64,000 nucleotides of DNA from Pseudogemmobacter bohemicus (GTDB taxonomy: Bacteria; Pseudomonadota; Alphaproteobacteria; Rhodobacterales; Rhodobacteraceae): assembly GCF_003290025.1 (NCBI RefSeq), contig NZ_QNHG01000007.1, positions 117,741 through 181,740 on the forward strand. The letters run 5' to 3'. The position numbers and the translations under genes are program-made. Of this stretch, positions 50,478-60,289 are shown in pieces. Positions within the stretch are counted from its first letter, which is position 1, and the number at the start of each line of letters is the position of its first letter. The notes below the pieces were generated by a model. That model was not told the DNA's origin. It did no database searches and worked only from the letters and a program-made list of their open reading frames with translations.

Positions 50478-51717
50478 TGTGAAACCGGCAACCCAACCCC
50501 TGGATCGCGCGGATGAGCGGGTCAGGAATGATGACAGCCTCTCGGGTGCTGTGCGGCAATTCGTTGACCGGGTGCGCTCGGGCGATCTGGGCATTCTGCC
50601 GGTCGCAGTGGGGCTGGTGGTGATCTCGGTGGTCTTCTCCAGCCTGAACCCGGTGTTCCTCTTGCCGAACAACCTTGTGAACCTGCTGTTTGACTGCGCC
50701 ACGGTGGGGGTGATTTCGCTCGGGATCGTCTGCGTGCTGATGCTGGGCGAGATTGACCTTTCCGTGGGCTCGATGAGCGGGCTGGCCTCGGCAATGGTGG
50801 GCGTGGTCTGGGTGAATATGGGGCTGCCTTTGCCCATTGCCATCGGGGCGGCGCTGCTGGCCGGGCTGGTGATCGGCTTTGTCTATGCGACGCTTTACAC
50901 GCGGCTTGGCATGCCCAGCTTTGTTGCAACCCTGGCGGGGCTGTTGGCGATCCTGGGGATGCAGCTTTACATTCTCGGGCCGACCGGCTCGATCAACCTG
51001 CCATTCTCGTCGCCGCTGGTGGCCTTTGGCCAGCTTTTGGTGATGCCGGCATGGCTCTCGCATGGGCTGGCGCTGATCCCGGGGCTGGTGGTGCTGATCG
51101 GCGGGCTGAACACCGCCAGGCGCCGCCGCGAGGCCGGATTGACCGCGCTGCCGATGAGCCTCTTGCTGATCAAGGCCGGCGTGCTGACCGCCGCGCTGCA
51201 ATTCGCGGTCTGGTATCTGAACCTTGGCCGGGGCGTTCCCTGGATGTTCGGGCTGTTCGTCGGCCTTGTAGTCGCGATGCAATACGCACTGACGCGTACC
51301 AAATGGGGACGCTCCCTCTTTGCCGTCGGCGGCAATCGCGAGGCGGCGCGGCGTTCGGGCATCAATGTGCGGCGGATCTATTACTCGGCCTTTATGCTTT
51401 GCTCAACGCTCGCCGCTCTGGGCGGGGTTCTGGCGGCGGGGCGGCTGGCATCCTCAAGCCAGCAGGCGGGCACGGGCGATGTGAACCTCAATGCCATCGC
51501 GGCGGCGGTGATCGGCGGCACCAGCCTCTTTGGCGGGCGTGGTTCGGCCTGGGCGGCGCTTTTGGGCATCATCGTGATCCAGGCAATCTCCAACGGGCTG
51601 ACGCTGCTGAACCTGTCGTCGAGCCTGCGCTACATGATCACCGGCGGCGTGCTCGCCATTGCGGTGATCGTCGATTCCCTTGCCCGCCAGTCGCGCGCGA
51701 CGCATGGACGTGGTTGA
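50470..51717 (+). CDS. sugar/polyol ABC transporter permease, XylH/RbsC type (415 aa)
   Basis: It is an inner-membrane protein with about ten helices; GVISLGIVCVLMLGEIDLSV is the family signature helix and GGNREAARRSGINVRRI with AAVIGGTSLFGGRGS the cytoplasmic loop. Length (about 415) is on the long side, like XylH. The ATG at 50470 is favoured because GGAGG lies 6 nt upstream and it overlaps the ATPase stop; a preceding ATG at 50467 is possible. The N-terminus is a hydrophilic stretch of about 40 residues. Confidence 0.87.
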   Translation: MSDVKPATQPLDRADERVRNDDSLSGAVRQFVDRVRSGDLGILPVAVGLVVISVVFSSLNPVFLLPNNLVNLLFDCATVGVISLGIVCVLMLGEIDLSVGSMSGLASAMVGVVWVNMGLPLPIAIGAALLAGLVIGFVYATLYTRLGMPSFVATLAGLLAILGMQLYILGPTGSINLPFSSPLVAFGQLLVMPAWLSHGLALIPGLVVLIGGLNTARRRREAGLTALPMSLLLIKAGVLTAALQFAVWYLNLGRGVPWMFGLFVGLVVAMQYALTRTKWGRSLFAVGGNREAARRSGINVRRIYYSAFMLCSTLAALGGVLAAGRLASSSQQAGTGDVNLNAIAAAVIGGTSLFGGRGSAWAALLGIIVIQAISNGLTLLNLSSSLRYMITGGVLAIAVIVDSLARQSRATHGRG

Positions 51718-51747
51718 GTATACGGGGCTGACCTGAAGGAGTGAGAT

Positions 51748-52476
51748 ATGGCTGAATCAATGGAAGGCAAGGTGGTCGCGATCACCGGCGCCGCCTCGGG
51801 GATCGGGCTGGCCTGCGCGCGCATCCTGGTGGAAGCGGGCGCGAAAGTGGTGCTGATCGACCGCGCCGAAGACCGGCTGAAAGCACTTTGCGCCGAGATC
51901 GGGCCGAAGGCGCTGCCGCTGGTGGTCGATCTGATGGATGGCAGGCAGGTCTCGGCCATGCTGCCGAAGATCCTTGATCTGGCCGGGCGGCTTGATGTCT
52001 TCCACGCCAATGCGGGCGCCTATATCGGTGGCCCGGTGGCCGAGGGCGACCCCGACGCCTGGGACCGGATGCTGAACCTCAATATCAACGCGGCCTTCCG
52101 CTCGGTCCATGCGGTGCTGCCGCATCTGATCGCGCAGAAATCCGGCGATATCCTCTTCACCTCCTCGATCGCCGGCATGGTCCCGGTGGTGTGGGAGCCG
52201 ATCTATACCGCGTCGAAATTCGCAGTGCAGGCCTTCGTCCATTCCACCCGCCGCCAGGTGGCGCCGCATGGCGTCCGCGTTGGCGCGGTGCTGCCCGGCC
52301 CGGTGGTCACCGCGCTGCTTGACGACTGGCCGAAGGCCAAGATGGACGAGGCGCTCGCGAATGGCAGCCTGATGCAGCCGGTCGAGGTGGCAGAAGCGGT
52401 GCTCTTCATGCTGACAAGGCCCCGCAATGTGACGATCCGCGACCTGGTGATCCTGCCGAATTCCGTCGATCTCTGA
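51748..52476 (+). CDS. short-chain dehydrogenase, probable ribitol 2-dehydrogenase (242 aa)
   Basis: NAD(P)-binding motif [19 protein letters not shown] motif [11 protein letters not shown], Ser in [12 protein letters not shown], and catalytic [11 protein letters not shown]. The length and the C-terminal [16 protein letters not shown] match ribitol/polyol dehydrogenase-like SDRs. It would oxidise ribitol to D-ribulose, the substrate of the kinase encoded next. AAGGAG lies about 8 nt before the ATG. Exact substrate is inferred from the operon. Confidence 0.8.
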   Translation: MAESMEGKVVAITGAASGIGLACARILVEAGAKVVLIDRAEDRLKALCAEIGPKALPLVVDLMDGRQVSAMLPKILDLAGRLDVFHANAGAYIGGPVAEGDPDAWDRMLNLNINAAFRSVHAVLPHLIAQKSGDILFTSSIAGMVPVVWEPIYTASKFAVQAFVHSTRRQVAPHGVRVGAVLPGPVVTALLDDWPKAKMDEALANGSLMQPVEVAEAVLFMLTRPRNVTIRDLVILPNSVDL

Positions 52477-52485
52477 GGCCATGCC

Positions 52486-54093
52486 ATGACCCCTGCCCCC
52501 CAATATCTGATCGGCGTCGATGTCGGCACCGGCAGCGCCCGCGCCGGGGTATTCGATCAAAGCGGTCGCCTGCTGGCCTCTGCAAAGCGCGAGATCACCA
52601 TCTGGCGCGGGCCGGGCGCCATGGTCGAACAATCCTCCGCGCAGATCTGGGAGGCGGTGGCGGCCTCGGTGCGCGAGGCGATGGCGGGGATCGACCCTGC
52701 TTTGGTGGCGGGGATCGGTTTTGATGCCACCTGCTCGCTGGTGGTGCTGGGAGAGGGCGGCGTCTCGCTGCCGGTGGGCCCCTCAGAAGACCCGGGCCGC
52801 GATGTGATCGTCTGGATGGATCACCGCGCGGTCGACCAGGCGGAACGGATCAATAAACAGGGCCATAAGGTGCTGGATTATGTCGGCGGTCGCATCTCGC
52901 CCGAGATGGAGACGCCGAAACTGCTATGGTTGAAAGAGAACCGGCCGCTGGTCTTTGCCGAAGCCCGGCATTTCTTTGATCTGGCCGATTTCCTGACCTG
53001 GAAGGCAACCGGGGACGAGGCGCGCTCCACCTGCACCGTCACCTGCAAATGGACCTATCTGGCGCATGAAAACCGCTGGGATCCGTCTTACTTCCGTCAG
53101 ATCGGGCTGGAGGCGCTGGCGGATGAACAGTTCGCCCGCATCGGCACCCGCGTGGTGCCACCGGGAACCGCGCTTGGCCAGGGGCTGAGCGCGGCGGCAG
53201 CGGCGGATCTGGGCCTTGCGCCCGGAACCCCGGTGGGTGCCGGGATGATCGACGCCCATGCCGGCGGCATCGGCACGGTGGGTATCGAGGGCTCGCCCGC
53301 GACGCATATGGCCTATGTCTTCGGAACGTCCTCCTGCACCATGACCTCGACCGAAGCTCCGGTTTTCGTGCCCGGGGTCTGGGGGCCGTATTTCTCGGCC
53401 ATGGTGCCGGGGATGTGGCTGAATGAGGGCGGCCAGTCTGCGGCGGGTGCGGCGATTGATCAGCTGCTTGATTTCCACCCGGCAAGCGCGGGCGCAATGG
53501 TACAGGCGCGCGGTGCAGGGCAATCGCTGGCGCTCTGGCTGACCGGGCGGATCCTGGCGCGTGAACCTGACCTCTCAAAGACTGTCGCGCTGGCGGGAGA
53601 GGTGCTTGTGGTGCCGGAATTCCTTGGCAACCGCGCGCCCCATGCCGATCCGCATGCCCGCGCCGTGATCGCCGGACTGGGGATGGAGCGCGATATTGAA
53701 AGCCTCGAGGCGCTCTACCTCGCCGGGATCTGTGGCGTGGCCTATGGGCTGCGACAGATCCTTGATGTGCAGCATGCGGCGGGCGCAAAGGTGGAAAAGA
53801 TCGTGATCTCGGGCGGGGCAGGGGAATCGCGGCTGATCCGCCAGATCCTCGCCGATGCGACGGGGCGGGTGGTGATGGGCTCGGCCTCGGATGAGCCGGT
53901 GCTTCTGGGCGCGGCCACGCTGGGCGCGGTGGCGGGCGGCCTTTTCCCCGGGATGCGCGCCGCCATGGCCGGGCTCTCGGCACCGGGCGAGGCGCATCAG
54001 CCCGCAGGCGGCGCGGTGGCTTTGCGCCATGAACGCCGCTTCCGCGCCTTTACCCTGTTGCAAGAGGCCGCAAGGGCGGCACGCAACGCCTAA
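52486..54093 (+). CDS. FGGY-family carbohydrate kinase, probable D-ribulokinase (535 aa)
   Basis: It phosphorylates a ketopentose with ATP. The N-terminal phosphate loop is LIGVDVGTGSARAGVFDQSG; GIGFDATCSLVVLGEGG and VIVWMDHRAVDQAERIN are marks of the D-ribulokinase (YDxx) branch of FGGY kinases; the C-terminal ATPase motif is VISGGAGESRLIRQILAD. Length fits (about 530-550). Together with the SDR it feeds ribitol into the pentose phosphate pathway. Its stop overlaps the convergent ABC ATPase stop by 4 nt (CTAA). Confidence 0.86.
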   Translation: MTPAPQYLIGVDVGTGSARAGVFDQSGRLLASAKREITIWRGPGAMVEQSSAQIWEAVAASVREAMAGIDPALVAGIGFDATCSLVVLGEGGVSLPVGPSEDPGRDVIVWMDHRAVDQAERINKQGHKVLDYVGGRISPEMETPKLLWLKENRPLVFAEARHFFDLADFLTWKATGDEARSTCTVTCKWTYLAHENRWDPSYFRQIGLEALADEQFARIGTRVVPPGTALGQGLSAAAAADLGLAPGTPVGAGMIDAHAGGIGTVGIEGSPATHMAYVFGTSSCTMTSTEAPVFVPGVWGPYFSAMVPGMWLNEGGQSAAGAAIDQLLDFHPASAGAMVQARGAGQSLALWLTGRILAREPDLSKTVALAGEVLVVPEFLGNRAPHADPHARAVIAGLGMERDIESLEALYLAGICGVAYGLRQILDVQHAAGAKVEKIVISGGAGESRLIRQILADATGRVVMGSASDEPVLLGAATLGAVAGGLFPGMRAAMAGLSAPGEAHQPAGGAVALRHERRFRAFTLLQEAARAARNA

Positions 54094-55847
54094 CCCGCGA
54101 CGAGGTGGCCGCCGCCGATATCCGTCAGACGCACCGGTTCCGGACCCTGGCCAATGGGCCAGACCGGGCTGGGAATATCGCCCGCCATCCGCGCCGCAGC
54201 CAGGCGCGGGCGCGTTGGGTCGGGCACCGGCACCGCAGCCAGCAGCCGCTGCGTATAGGGATGCTGCGGGTTTCCGAACAATTGTTCGTGACTGCCCATC
54301 TCGACGATCTGCCCCAGATACATCACCGCCACCCGGTCTGAGATATTCTCGACCACTGCCATGTCATGGCTGATGAACAGAAAGCTCACCCCCATCTCGC
54401 GCTGCAAATCGCGCAAGAGATCCAGCACCTTCGCCTGAATAGACACATCCAGCGCCGCCACGCTTTCATCGCAGACGATCAGCTTTGGCTTCAGCGCCAG
54501 GGCGCGGGCGATGCAGATCCGCTGCCGCTGCCCGCCCGAGAACTGATGCGGATAGCGGTTGAAAGCCGCGACCTGCAGCCCGACGCGCTCCAGCAGATCG
54601 CGCACCCGGGCCTTTTGCTCGTCGGGCGAGCCTATGCCATGGATCACCAGCGGCTCGCGGATCAGCTCGCCCACTGTCATCCGGGCATCAAGCGCCGCCA
54701 TCGGATCCTGAAAGACGATCTGCAAATCGCGGCGCAGCGCCTTGCGACCGGCACTGTCGAGATCAGCCAGCGCCCGGCCCCCGACCTCGATCCGTCCCTC
54801 ATGCGGCACCAGCCCCACCAGCGCCCGCGCCATGGTGGATTTGCCGCAACCGGATTCCCCGACCAGCGACAGGGTCTCGCCCCGGAAGATCTCCAGCGAG
54901 ACATGTTCGACCGCATGAACCTGGGCCGAGACGCGCCCCATGAACCCCTGGCGGATCGGAAAGCGGACCGAGACATCCTGGTAACGCATCAGCACCTCTT
55001 GTGCGGCAAGCGGGGGCCGTACGGGGCCGCCACCGATCCGGGGCACGGCGGCCAGCAATTCGCGTGTATAGGCCTCGCGCGGCGCCTCAAACAGATCGAC
55101 CGTCGCGGCGCTTTCCACCACACGGCCCCGCTGCATCACGATCACCCGGTCGGCCATTTCCGCAACCACGCCCATATCATGCGTTATCAGGATCACCGCC
55201 GTCCCCAGATCCCGTTGCAGATCGCGGATCAGATCCAGCACCTCGCGCTGCACGGTCACATCCAGCGCCGTGGTCGGCTCATCGGCGATCAGCACATCGG
55301 GTTTCAGCGCAATCGCCATCGCGATCATCACCCGCTGCCGCATACCGCCCGAAAGCTCATGCGGGTATTGTTCCAGCCGGCGCTCGGGCTGCGACAACCG
55401 CACCGCCTTCAGCGCCTCCAGCGCGCGGGCGCGGGCCTCGCGCATCGGCACGGGATCATGCGCCCGGATCGCCTCGGTCAGCTGGCGGCCGATCGACATG
55501 ACCGGGTTCAGCGCGGTCATCGGCTCCTGAAAGATCATCGCGATACGGGCGCCGCGCAGGCCCTGCATCCTGGCCTCGGGCAGGCTGGTCAGCTCGGTCT
55601 GGCCCAGATGGATGGTGCCGCCGGTGACCCGTACCGCCGGAACCGGCAGCAGCCCCATGATCGCAAGCGAGGTGATGGATTTCCCCGAACCGCTCTCTCC
55701 CGCAATCGCCAGGGTCTCGCCGCGGGCAAGATCAAAGCTCAGCCCTTCGACCAGGGGAACCAGCCCCTGGTCAGAGCGTGCCGAGACCGTCAGGTCCCGG
55801 ACCGAAAGCACCCCTTCCGGGGCCGAAGAAAGCGCCGGGGCAATCAT
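54090..55847 (-). CDS. fused double ATPase of a peptide-type ABC transporter, DppD-DppF/GsiA type (585 aa)
   Basis: It carries two complete ATPase domains: the first with GESGSGKSITSLAIMG, LSGGMRQRVMIAMAI and VLIADEPTTALD; the second (from about residue 295) with GESGCGKSTMARAL, FSGGQRQRICIARALA and a Walker B with Ser (LIVCDESVAALD). Each ends with the oligopeptide-type C-terminal region. It is the last gene of the leftward amide operon, coupled to the amidase gene by ATGA. Its stop interlocks with that of the convergent kinase gene. Confidence 0.89.
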   Translation of the reverse strand: MIAPALSSAPEGVLSVRDLTVSARSDQGLVPLVEGLSFDLARGETLAIAGESGSGKSITSLAIMGLLPVPAVRVTGGTIHLGQTELTSLPEARMQGLRGARIAMIFQEPMTALNPVMSIGRQLTEAIRAHDPVPMREARARALEALKAVRLSQPERRLEQYPHELSGGMRQRVMIAMAIALKPDVLIADEPTTALDVTVQREVLDLIRDLQRDLGTAVILITHDMGVVAEMADRVIVMQRGRVVESAATVDLFEAPREAYTRELLAAVPRIGGGPVRPPLAAQEVLMRYQDVSVRFPIRQGFMGRVSAQVHAVEHVSLEIFRGETLSLVGESGCGKSTMARALVGLVPHEGRIEVGGRALADLDSAGRKALRRDLQIVFQDPMAALDARMTVGELIREPLVIHGIGSPDEQKARVRDLLERVGLQVAAFNRYPHQFSGGQRQRICIARALALKPKLIVCDESVAALDVSIQAKVLDLLRDLQREMGVSFLFISHDMAVVENISDRVAVMYLGQIVEMGSHEQLFGNPQHPYTQRLLAAVPVPDPTRPRLAAARMAGDIPSPVWPIGQGPEPVRLTDIGGGHLVAG

Positions 55848-56803
55848 TCAAAAACCGCGCGCGGAAAGTAAAAGCTGACCACCATATTCGGCATATCGAC
55901 GATTTCCGAGATCCTGAGATCGCCGCAGACCGAACAGAGCATATAGGCCTCGACCGGGTCGAGCTTCTGCGTCACGCAAAGCAGGTCGATCATCCCCGAG
56001 ACCGCGTCCTTCGCCGCCGTCCAGAGATCGGGGCCGATGCCGGTGGTGGCCTCGTAACCCTTCGCATCCAGATGCCGCGTCACCGGCCCCGGCGTGGTGA
56101 AACGCGGGAATTTCAGCGGCTGGCCTTTGATCAGATCCAGCGTCAGCACCACATCGAACGGGCTTTCAATCGCGGTGCCGCAGACCTCGCCATCGCCCTG
56201 CGCCGCATGGGTGTCACCGATCGAGAACAATGCGCCTTCGACCTCGACCGGCAGGTAAAGCGTGGTGCCAGCCGCCAGATCGCGGATGTCGAGATTGCCG
56301 CCCACCCGGCGCGGCGGCACGACCGAGTGATGCCCGGCCTCGGCCAGGGCATTGCCGATGGTGCCGGCAAAGGGCTTCAGCGGCACCCGGGCATGTTTCC
56401 CGAACAGCGCAGGCTCCAGGCTGGCGGGATCGAATTTCCACACATTCAGCGCCGGTTCCTCGAACTGGTCTGTCAGAAGGCCAAAACCCGGGATATTCGC
56501 CGTCCATCCGAACCCCGCGCCGTCCCGCGCCTGCGGGGTGAAGCTGTCAATCGTCACCTTCAGCACGTCGCCGGGCTTTGCGCCGTCGACAAAGACCGGC
56601 CCCGAGACCGGGTTGATCCTCGCGAAATCCAGCGCGCCGACATCCGCAACAGTCGAGCGGGGGCCAAGCTGGCCCCCGGAACTGTCGAGGCACTGGAACA
56701 GGATCGTCTCACCCGGGGCAGCCTTCAGCGTCGGCACGAATGAATTGTCCCAGCCGAAATGGTGCTGATGGGCGTGGATCGTATGATTGCAGTGCTTGCA
56801 CAT
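55844..56803 (-). CDS. acetamidase/formamidase, FmdA/AmdA family (319 aa)
   Basis: It hydrolyses short amides to ammonia and the acid in the cytosol. The protein opens MCKHCNHTIHAHQHHFGWDN and continues with VFVDGAKPGDVLKVTIDSFT, FSIGDTHAAQGDGEVCGTAI (the most conserved block) and VEAYMLCSVCGDLRISEIVD, as in the FmdA_AmdA family. Length is in the normal range (about 300-410). It starts 9 nt after the binding-protein gene and sits among transporter genes, so uptake and hydrolysis are coupled. The AmiC/ANTAR genes upstream suggest amide induction. Confidence 0.87.
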   Translation of the reverse strand: MCKHCNHTIHAHQHHFGWDNSFVPTLKAAPGETILFQCLDSSGGQLGPRSTVADVGALDFARINPVSGPVFVDGAKPGDVLKVTIDSFTPQARDGAGFGWTANIPGFGLLTDQFEEPALNVWKFDPASLEPALFGKHARVPLKPFAGTIGNALAEAGHHSVVPPRRVGGNLDIRDLAAGTTLYLPVEVEGALFSIGDTHAAQGDGEVCGTAIESPFDVVLTLDLIKGQPLKFPRFTTPGPVTRHLDAKGYEATTGIGPDLWTAAKDAVSGMIDLLCVTQKLDPVEAYMLCSVCGDLRISEIVDMPNMVVSFYFPRAVFE

Positions 56804-56812
56804 GGGCGGGCC

Positions 56813-58417
56813 TCACTCCTTGATATAGACGTAATCGTAATTGACCGGGATCGAGACCGGATCGACGTAAAGCGCATCCGCCCCGCCCATGCGCGGCGAT
56901 TTCAGCGTAAAGCGCTGCTCGTTGAACACCGGCGCCCAGGGGGCATCCTCCATCACGCCCATATAGACATCGGACCAGAGTTTCAGCCGCTCATCCGCCC
57001 TGGCCGGGTCAACGGTGCTGTCCGCTTTGGCCGCCAGCGCGTCGAGATCGGCATTGCAGTATTTCGACCAGTTCCAGCCGCCTTCGACCGCGCCGCCGCA
57101 ACCGAGGATCGGGCCGTAGAAGTTCGAGGGATCGGGGAAATCGGCGATCCAGGCCATGCCGCCCGACCAGATCATCGGAGCGGTGCCGGCACCGCCGGCC
57201 TCGATCACATTGGCCTGCGCGAGGGAGCGGATATTGGCGGTGATACCGATGGCTTTCAGATCCTGCTGGATCGCCTGGGCGATCCGCGGGTTCGGATCGG
57301 TATTCATAACGTAAAGCTCGGTTTCGAATCCGTCCGGGTAGCCGGCCCCGGCCAGCAGCGCTTTGGCCGCGTCGATGTCATAGGCATAGCCGGCGTAATC
57401 TTTGGTATAGCCCGGCATCGAAGGCGGCAGCGGCTGGGTCGCCGGCACCGCGCGGCCATTGATCACCTGGACGATGCGGTCCTTGTTGATCGCCATATTG
57501 ACGGCGCGGCGCACCTCGACTTTGTCAAACGGCGCGGCGGTGACGTTCATCGTTATGTAACCGGTATGAAGCTGGCCACCCTCGACCACATTCGCCGCCT
57601 GGGCCGGATCCCCCATCACCTCGGTGAATTTCGCGGGCGGGATGCCGTCGCCGGGAATATCCACCTCGCCATTCTGCGCCCGCAAGAGTGCGACGACCGG
57701 CTCCTGTCCGACCTCGACGGTGAAGCTGTCGAGATAGGGAACGCCTGCGATCCAGTAATCCGGGTTCTTCGTGAAGACGAGGCGCTGACCCAGCGTCCAT
57801 TCCGTCAGGCTGAACGCGCCGGTGCCGACCGGCTTCTTGCCGAAATCGGCGCCCTCTGCCTCGACCACTTCCTTCGGGACGACATAAGAGAAGTTCAGCG
57901 CCATGACATGGAGGAAGGTCGCATCCGGGCGCGAGAGTTTGAACACCACGGTCGAGGCATCCGGTGCCGAGACACCCGACAGCGCCGAGCCATCGGCGGC
58001 CGAGGCATCAAAGCCCTCGATCATGCCGAAGAACCCCTGGCCAGGGCTTTGCGTTGCCGGGTTCACCACGCGGTTGATCGAATAGACCACATCTTCCGCC
58101 ACCATCTCGCGGCCATTATGGAATTTCACCCCGGGGCGGAGTTTGAACGTATAGGTCAGCCCGTCATCCGAGATCGTATAGCTTTCAGCCAGCCCCGGGC
58201 GCAGCACGGTGGTGCCCGGCTCGTAATCCATCAGCCCGTCAAAGACCGATTTGATCATTGACCAGTTCTGCCAGTCATAGCCGATGGCCGGGTCCAGCGT
58301 CGCCACATCATCCTTATAGGTGACGATCATATTGCCGCCCGGGATGGGGGTCTCTGCCAGCGCGGGGCTGATCGCCATCATGGCGGCAAGGGCGGTGGAA
58401 AGGATCAGTTTTTTCAT
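56813..58417 (-). CDS. peptide/nickel-type ABC binding protein, SBP_bac_5 family (534 aa)
   Basis: The signal peptide is MKKLILSTALAAMMAISPALA, then ETPIPGGNMIVTYKDDVATL. Family features: GLAESYTISDDGLTYTFKLR, VKFHNGREMVAEDVVYSINR, and VRRAVNMAINKDRIVQV. These proteins bind oligopeptides but also other small solutes; the amidase downstream and AmiC-like sensor upstream suggest an amide-containing compound. It follows the permease gene by 34 nt. Confidence 0.88.
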   Translation of the reverse strand: MKKLILSTALAAMMAISPALAETPIPGGNMIVTYKDDVATLDPAIGYDWQNWSMIKSVFDGLMDYEPGTTVLRPGLAESYTISDDGLTYTFKLRPGVKFHNGREMVAEDVVYSINRVVNPATQSPGQGFFGMIEGFDASAADGSALSGVSAPDASTVVFKLSRPDATFLHVMALNFSYVVPKEVVEAEGADFGKKPVGTGAFSLTEWTLGQRLVFTKNPDYWIAGVPYLDSFTVEVGQEPVVALLRAQNGEVDIPGDGIPPAKFTEVMGDPAQAANVVEGGQLHTGYITMNVTAAPFDKVEVRRAVNMAINKDRIVQVINGRAVPATQPLPPSMPGYTKDYAGYAYDIDAAKALLAGAGYPDGFETELYVMNTDPNPRIAQAIQQDLKAIGITANIRSLAQANVIEAGGAGTAPMIWSGGMAWIADFPDPSNFYGPILGCGGAVEGGWNWSKYCNADLDALAAKADSTVDPARADERLKLWSDVYMGVMEDAPWAPVFNEQRFTLKSPRMGGADALYVDPVSIPVNYDYVYIKE

Positions 58418-58451
58418 TGTTTCTCTCCTGTTGGGTCGGTGTTGTTTCGGG

Positions 58452-59372
58452 TCAGCGCAGTTTGATGCGCGGGTCGATAAGGGGGGAAATCAGGTCGGCA
58501 ATCAGATTGCCGATCACGATGGCAAAGGCCGAAACGAGGGTGACACCCATGATGATCGGGATATCGACGCGCTGAATGGCCTGCCAGGCCAGCTGGCCGA
58601 TGCCGGGCCAGCCGAAAACGCTTTCGACCACCACGATCCCCGACATGAAGATGCCGATATCAATCCCGATCATCGCAATGACCGGCAGGATCGCATTCGG
58701 CACCGCATGGCCAAGGATGATGCGCCCGCGTCCCAGCCCCTTGGCCCGCGCCGTGCGGATGAAATCGGCGCGCAGCACATCGAGCATCGAGGAGCGCATG
58801 ATCCGCGCATACCAGCCCGAGCCGAGGATCCCCAAAGTCAGCGCCGGCAGCACCAGATGCGCGAATGTGCCGTAGCCTCCGATCGGGAACCAGCCAAGCT
58901 GGACGGCAAAGACGTAAAGCAGCAGGAGCGCCACCACGAATTGCGGCGCGGATACCGTGACGAAGCTCGACAGCATCAGCACATTGTCAAGTGCGCGGCC
59001 CCGGTAAAGTGCCGCAATGACGCCAAGGGTCAGCCCGATCACCAGTTCGCAGACAATCGCGGCCAGCATCAGCAACAGCGTCGCCGGCAGGCGGGCCGAG
59101 ATCAGCACCGCAACTTCGGTCTTTTGCAGATAGGAACGGCCCAGATCGCCCTGCAAAAGGTTCCACAAATAGCGGCCATATTGCACGATGAAGGGCTGAT
59201 CGAGGCCAAGCTGGCGGCGGATGCTCTCGACCGTTTCAGGCGTGGCAGAGCGTCCGGCGATCTGGCGCACCGGATCGGCGGGCAGCACATAAAGCAGCAC
59301 GAAGGTGATGAAGGAAACGCCAAGCAGGATCAGCGCAGACATCACCAGGCGGCGCAGGATATAGGCCAGCAT
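58452..59372 (-). CDS. peptide-type ABC permease, DppB type (306 aa)
   Basis: Six helices; MLAYILRRLVMSALILLGVS at the N-terminus and LGLDQPFIVQYGRYLWNLLQ with GDLGRSY are DppB signatures. The EAA-type loop reads ADFIRTARAKGLGRGRIILG. It shares its first base with the stop of the DppC-type gene (59372), so translation is coupled. Confidence 0.89.
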   Translation of the reverse strand: MLAYILRRLVMSALILLGVSFITFVLLYVLPADPVRQIAGRSATPETVESIRRQLGLDQPFIVQYGRYLWNLLQGDLGRSYLQKTEVAVLISARLPATLLLMLAAIVCELVIGLTLGVIAALYRGRALDNVLMLSSFVTVSAPQFVVALLLLYVFAVQLGWFPIGGYGTFAHLVLPALTLGILGSGWYARIMRSSMLDVLRADFIRTARAKGLGRGRIILGHAVPNAILPVIAMIGIDIGIFMSGIVVVESVFGWPGIGQLAWQAIQRVDIPIIMGVTLVSAFAIVIGNLIADLISPLIDPRIKLR

Positions 59373-60289
59373 CAGTCGCGCCCCTGTTGCGTTGGGTCGA
59401 GAATGTCACGCAACGCGTCTCCGACCAGGTTGAAGGCCAGCGCAAGCAAAAGGATCGCAGCACCCGGGATAAAGACGAGCCAGGGCGCCGCCTGAAACCA
59501 GGTCTGGTTTTCAAAGATGATATTGCCCCAGGAGGGAGTCGGCGGCTGCACTCCGACACCAAGGAAGGACAGCGTCGCCTCCAGCAGCACCGTGGTCGAA
59601 ATCCCCAGCGTCCCCCAGACGATCAGCGTCGGCAAAAGATGCGGCAGGATATGTCGGAACAGAATGCGGCCATGTCCGGCGCCCAGCGTCTTTTCAGCGG
59701 CGATAAAGTCGCGCTCGGCAAGCGACGAGGTCTGGGTATAGACCACCCGCGCCGTCTGCACCCAGTTCACAAAGGCGATCACCAGGGCCACGATCCACAG
59801 AGAGGGCTGGAAAATGGCGGCCAGACAAATCGCCAGCAACAAGGCCGGAAAGGCCATCATCAGATCGGTGAAGCGCATCAGCACAGTGCCGGTAATGCCG
59901 CGGAAATAACCCGCCGTTACCCCCACCAGCGTGCCGATGAACAAGGCCGCGCCATTGGCGACCAGCCCGATGATCAGCGAGGTCTGCGCGCCGTATAACA
60001 GCCGCGACAGCAGATCCCGGCCCAGGAGATCGGTGCCGAACCAATAGACCGGTCCGGGCGGCATCGGGGCACCCTCGATGGTCAGCCCATCGAAGAATTG
60101 CTCATCGGGATCAAAGGGTGCCAGCCAGTCCGCAAAGACCGCGCCGCCGACACAGATCAGGATCGCCAGAAAGCCGAACAGCGCCAGTTTGCGTCCCATG
60201 AGGCGGCGCAAAACCGAAGGACCGCGCGGGGCCGGCCCGATTGCGCCCGGCGTTGCGCCCTGTGTTGCGCTTGGTGCGGCAGCTGTCAT
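59372..60289 (-). CDS. peptide-type ABC permease, DppC type (305 aa)
   Basis: After a hydrophilic N-terminus of about 30 residues come RRLMGRKLALFGFLAILICV and the DppC pattern YWFGTDLLGRDLLSRLLYGA, then RDFIAAEKTLGAGHGRILFR as the EAA loop and EATLSFLGVGVQPPTPSWG near the end. Length and order fit. Its start overlaps the ANTAR gene stop as ATGA, so regulator and transporter are in one transcript. Confidence 0.89.
   Translation of the reverse strand: MTAAAPSATQGATPGAIGPAPRGPSVLRRLMGRKLALFGFLAILICVGGAVFADWLAPFDPDEQFFDGLTIEGAPMPPGPVYWFGTDLLGRDLLSRLLYGAQTSLIIGLVANGAALFIGTLVGVTAGYFRGITGTVLMRFTDLMMAFPALLLAICLAAIFQPSLWIVALVIAFVNWVQTARVVYTQTSSLAERDFIAAEKTLGAGHGRILFRHILPHLLPTLIVWGTLGISTTVLLEATLSFLGVGVQPPTPSWGNIIFENQTWFQAAPWLVFIPGAAILLLALAFNLVGDALRDILDPTQQGRD

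Noticed and set aside
54366-55871. Rightward open frame (501 codons) opposite the fused ABC ATPase
   Set aside because: The opposite strand has two complete sets of Walker and signature motifs; this frame has none of any kind.
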